Source: an uncultured Clostridia bacterium
GTDB lineage: Bacteria > Bacillota > Clostridia > Christensenellales > Borkfalkiaceae
Length of the DNA stretch: 64,000 nucleotides
Assembly (NCBI GenBank): GCA_947588985.1
Contig: CANQBG010000003.1
Location: 18,256-82,255, forward strand
Direction of reading: 5' to 3'
The notes beneath the pieces were generated by a model that saw only the letters and a program-made list of their open reading frames with translations, did no database searches and had not been told where the DNA came from. Made by a program: the position numbers and the translations under genes. Shown here piece by piece: positions 62,501 to 64,000 of this stretch. Every line of letters begins with the position of its first letter. Position 1 is the first letter of the stretch.

Positions 62501-63307
62501 GCCGCCGACGGTGATCTTGGAGCCATCTTCGCTGATCGTGAGGGTGTAATCCCCGGCAGCCCAACCATCTTCCGTCTCGCTGAGGACATACGCTGCCGTA
62601 AAGGCATTTCCTTCCTGCGTGCCGCGAAGCACGGCATAGACTTTCTTGCCGACCTTCTTCAAAGCGGCTTCCACGTCGATGGTGCCTTGGCCGCCGAAGA
62701 GGGCGTTGTCAGCGGCATTTGCCGTCCACGTCCCGTCCATCGGAGGGGTGTGCTTTTCCCACTGTGCGGTGACGGTGGTATTGGCGCTGACGGTGATCTT
62801 TTCGCCGGCCTGTTTGAGTTCGGTCTGACCCTCAACCTGCCAACCGGTGAAGTCGTAACCTTCCCATGCGGGAGCGGCGGGGAGGGTGACTTCGCCGCCC
62901 TTTTCCACCTCCTCTGCGGCGGGCGCGGTGCCCGTCGTATATTCCCCGAGGGAGTAGGTCACGGTGACTTTTTCTGCGGGGGCTTCGGCCTCCCACTTCG
63001 CCGTGAACGTTACGTTCTTCGCGGGCATGGTATAGGTTGCGCCTGCGGCGACGTCCGCTTGGCCATCGTTCCACGTTACGAAGGTGTGCCCCTCATACGT
63101 AAAGGTATTGGCCGCGACGGTGAACTTGTCGCCCTCGGCGTGTTTTTCCGATTTGGGAGCTGTGCCCGTGCCTTCGCCGGCGACGTAGGTGACGGTGTAT
63201 TGCGTCGTGTTGCCCGTTTCATTGGGATCGGTACACGCAGCAAAAGCCGTCAGCCCGAGGCAGACGAGAAGCATCACAGCCATAGTCCGGAAAATGTGCT
63301 TTTTCAT
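59564..63307 (-). CDS. Giant lipoprotein with InlB repeats and an internal module duplication
   Basis: 1247 residues from ATG 63307 (AGGAGG upstream). Signal peptide with lipobox FAAC. Two InlB-type beta-grasp repeats lie at about 35-185 (EGHTFVTWNDGQ, EGYDFTGWQVEGQ) and a third near 720 (DGYDFLGWKVGE). Each InlB block is followed by a similar module of about 450-500 residues: a lipocalin-like DGTWT/MGKWT start, IYLTVNGEYTGF / VYLYVSGTYDGY, YGVAAQNNGSGDL / YGIASQNNGYGDL and LPIIYFWGP / WPIIYFWGA. The protein is therefore a tandem duplication. The 3' half of the gene uses more A/T-rich codons than the 5' half. Likely a surface binding protein; no enzyme motif. Confidence 0.85.
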   Translation of the reverse strand: MKKHIFRTMAVMLLVCLGLTAFAACTDPNETGNTTQYTVTYVAGEGTGTAPKSEKHAEGDKFTVAANTFTYEGHTFVTWNDGQADVAAGATYTMPAKNVTFTAKWEAEAPAEKVTVTYSLGEYTTGTAPAAEEVEKGGEVTLPAAPAWEGYDFTGWQVEGQTELKQAGEKITVSANTTVTAQWEKHTPPMDGTWTANAADNALFGGQGTIDVEAALKKVGKKVYAVLRGTQEGNAFTAAYVLSETEDGWAAGDYTLTISEDGSKITVGGLGADGDKTLDLTGRTEFAATLELTGAYTTEGENPYFVDFDYEAIDLQTGYYVDAEFVTIGNYVVAYVDDETAIVFEKAAETLVSYSKETALTFTAAEAREKAVSYTTFVLSEEDSRIYLTVNGEYTGFTPNDLLALQEDGDIDTYNISVFLKKAPWSIYPNTKTNEGLFVNRELTIEEGTITAKFDVTDLPIVEDVGYGVAAQNNGSGDLAYVAGHPADYEFKIGTTIYTLNGNVGNVVLNVVAYDPSTDWTGVTATPTDITMALNETSDKVLLTITGTYEGTTQAHMEELLSQQYNSLPIIYFWGPDNNTQTSDDIKITVTENTWTIVVDITGLLEDNYTNVDGKGNLVAEGTVIQNATPGDGINGREGTSPGISTEFHLTTIADSTVNIGEKYYTLIATGLYGHNTIYVGTPVTLTYDLGEDVDLEVPAATKVAKSASVVLAEAPARDGYDFLGWKVGEAIKQPGERLEMKADTTVTAQWKKWPQPKTDYMGKWTGKVNGAAVGAPVDECDIEIDILATDESATLVIKATASDTLLVSTALYIPASDRAYGMDNVTLELVDGTLTLANFVAGQNISLTEKAEFGSDETISVTGVYTAADGMIYIDVDYGAIDLGEGYLADADFVNVGKYLVPLVEMDGMLQGTLVLEKEGDNLISYWTEGMKLEFTPGTVRAKTYGADKGRPCTTWTFDVKTETVDEEGTEKVYLYVSGTYDGYTASDFLKLCDDTNVNVVNISVYPNVDPWKPIYPDPRPESLNMIERTITASEGRFTAKLDITSIPAGTYGIASQNNGYGDLGWGANKASEATLGDMRYNLGNNGANVQLSIGKAVDVIATSVTIGLNEDETRVLLTIKGTYANITKAEVEAILNGDYAGWPIIYFWGASKGQKGTCTATVEENGTWTVVVDITDLEDDGDMAIITGYFGPHKLNNTSGGTEFHYDWVQDASVECNGKVYSLKKAQAGWPGHNCVSVKPAAAAE

Positions 63308-63380
63308 AGTGTTCCTCCTGGTCATATTTTATGCGGACGGCGGCATGCTATGCGCCCTACCGCGCCCGCATCGTAAACTC

Positions 63381-63409
63381 ATTATAATACGCTATTTGGG
63401 TTTTGTCAA
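63381..63409 (-). promoter_or_regulatory. Promoter of the 1247-residue lipoprotein gene
   Basis: Minus strand TTGACA (63409-63404), a 17-base spacer and TATAAT (63386-63381): full consensus. Confidence 0.88.
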
Positions 63410-63534
63410 GACTTCTTGGGAAAAAATGAAAAAAATTTCCAAAAAAATTCGCGGGATTGTGTTTCCTTTTCCCAAAAATTAAAAAAAGTTCCTTTCATTA
63501 AGGGGGCGGAGGGGCGGGGCGAGGCGAGGCCCTT

Positions 63535-63855
63535 GGCTCCACCTCTCGGGGGAGCTGTCACGAAGTGACTGAGGGGGTTCGCTCATATCCTTCTCCGCTG
63601 CAAACCCCTTTCGGCCCTACGGGCCACTTTCCCCAAAGGGGACAGCGAGAGGGCCTTGGCTCCCCCTCTCGGGGGAGCTGTCACGAAGTGACTGAGGGGG
63701 TTCGCTCATATCCTTCTCCGCTGCAAACCCCTTTCCCCCTCGCTTTGCGAGGGTACTTTCCCCAGAGGGGACAGCAAGAGGCCTCGGCTCCACCTCTCGG
63801 GGGAGCTGTCACGGAGTGACTGAGGGGGTTCGCTCATGAGGGGACAGCGAGGGGA
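63535..63855 (-). repeat. Tandem array of about 123-128-bp repeats, array B (inverted relative to array A)
   Basis: Three units start at about 63535, 63658 and 63786 with GGCTCC, CTCTCGGGGGAGCTGTCAC and GAAGTGACTGAGGGGGTTCG, then CTGCAAACCCCTTT and a variable hairpin (CGGCCCTACGGGCC or CCCTCGCTTTGCGAGGG). They are the reverse complement of the array at 59126, so the two arrays face each other across the lipoprotein gene. Confidence 0.85.
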
Positions 63856-63864
63856 CTTCCGCGT

Positions 63865-63891
63865 AAAAAAAATCGGAGAGCATACTCTCCG
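63865..63891 (-). terminator. Terminator downstream of the tRNA gene
   Basis: Minus strand CGGAGAG, TATG, CTCTCCG then A and eight T, 36 bases after the tRNA 3' end. Confidence 0.9.
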
Positions 63892-63926
63892 AAATAGAAT
63901 AAAAGCGGCCGAAGCCGATTTTATCT

Positions 63927-64000
63927 TGGTAGCGATGAGTGGAGTCGAACCGCTGACCTATCGGGTATGAACCGATCGCTCTAACCAACTAAGCTACATC
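63927..64000 (-). tRNA. tRNA-Met(CAU), elongator type, missing three 5' bases at the window edge
   Basis: Read on the minus strand: acceptor GATG (bases 4-7) pairs with CATC, then TAGCTTAGTTGGTTAGAGC (D arm). The anticodon stem ATCGG/CCGAT has loop TTCATAC (anticodon CAU), the T loop is TTCGACT, and the acceptor ATCGCT is followed by ACCA with the encoded CCA. The anticodon arm TTCATACCCG matches elongator Met of Bacillota. The T stem has one C-A mismatch (AGCGG/CCACT). A CAU-anticodon tRNA-Ile is the alternative. Confidence 0.88.

Noticed and set aside
60134..63376. A plus-strand frame of about 1080 codons opposite the last lipoprotein
   Set aside because: Antisense shadow; crosses the real promoter and has no start signals.
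63927..64000. tRNA-Ile with a CAU anticodon (lysidine-modified)
   Set aside because: tilS in the window makes such a tRNA likely somewhere, but the anticodon arm TTCATACCCG fits elongator Met better; kept as an alternative only.

Overview
The window looks like a GC-rich (about 60 %) chromosome segment from an uncultured member of the Bacillota, class Clostridia, probably a gut lineage near Christensenellales/Borkfalkiaceae. That placement is an inference. It rests on Gram-positive housekeeping gene sets (addB-addA, cdaA, holA after comEC, tilS with hpt nearby, rpsF-ssb-rpsR, pnp with rpsO), purine-rich ribosome binding sites, very regular TTGACA-N17-TATAAT promoters, large lipoproteins with InlB-type and Cys-rich repeats, and dispersed palindromic repeats. 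I see no phage, insertion sequence, CRISPR array or rRNA.

Layout. 1-1624 (minus): a DUF1385 membrane domain fused to the release-factor methyltransferase PrmC (cut by the window edge), then rpmE. 1853-5669 (plus): a dehydrogenase-like protein, a cardiolipin synthase, a HAD phosphatase and a YfcE phosphodiesterase. 5806-6437: two tandem paralogous small membrane proteins, each with its own promoter and terminator. 6562-8479 (minus): a PAS-PP2C phosphatase and a diacylglycerol/lipid kinase, divergent from a CCA-adding enzyme; the two opposed promoters share one palindromic -35 box. 10155-15170: a 1671-residue membrane-anchored repeat protein. 15329-16436: rpsF-ssb-rpsR. 16709-18838: an iron-sulfur operon (cysteine desulfurase, IscU scaffold, Rrf2 regulator) with a palindromic operator over its -10 box. 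18921-22347 (minus): cdaA, a 36-residue CdaR-like micro-ORF, a DUF1015 gene and aspartate kinase. 22425-28652 (minus): holA, comEC, pnp, rpsO and a repeat-filled gap.

28850-39232 (minus) is a secreted-protein region: a lipoprotein hydrolase, a 1691-residue InlB-repeat lipoprotein, a lipoprotein joining zinc-ribbon-like Cys repeats to a thioredoxin domain, and an 803-residue Cna-B/PPC-like lipoprotein. 39700-48754 holds a PRC-barrel protein, a small membrane protein, addB-addA and another lipoprotein. 48817-54746 holds hpt, tilS (apparently leaderless), an unknown polytopic membrane protein, a YjzC-like small protein, an aquaporin, a NYN-LOTUS protein and a HAD hydrolase. 55041-63307 holds two further giant lipoproteins separated by dispersed repeats; the last is bracketed by two inverted repeat arrays. 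The window closes with a minus-strand tRNA-Met(CAU).

The strongest unexplained signals are these: an octamer CGGACATG found about 19 times on both strands, in genes (all three frames) and between them; the two-family 36/72-residue repeat architecture of the 1671-residue protein with three DEWGDP motifs in its cytoplasmic tail; the cdaR gene reduced to its membrane anchor; and the inverted repeat arrays around the last lipoprotein gene.
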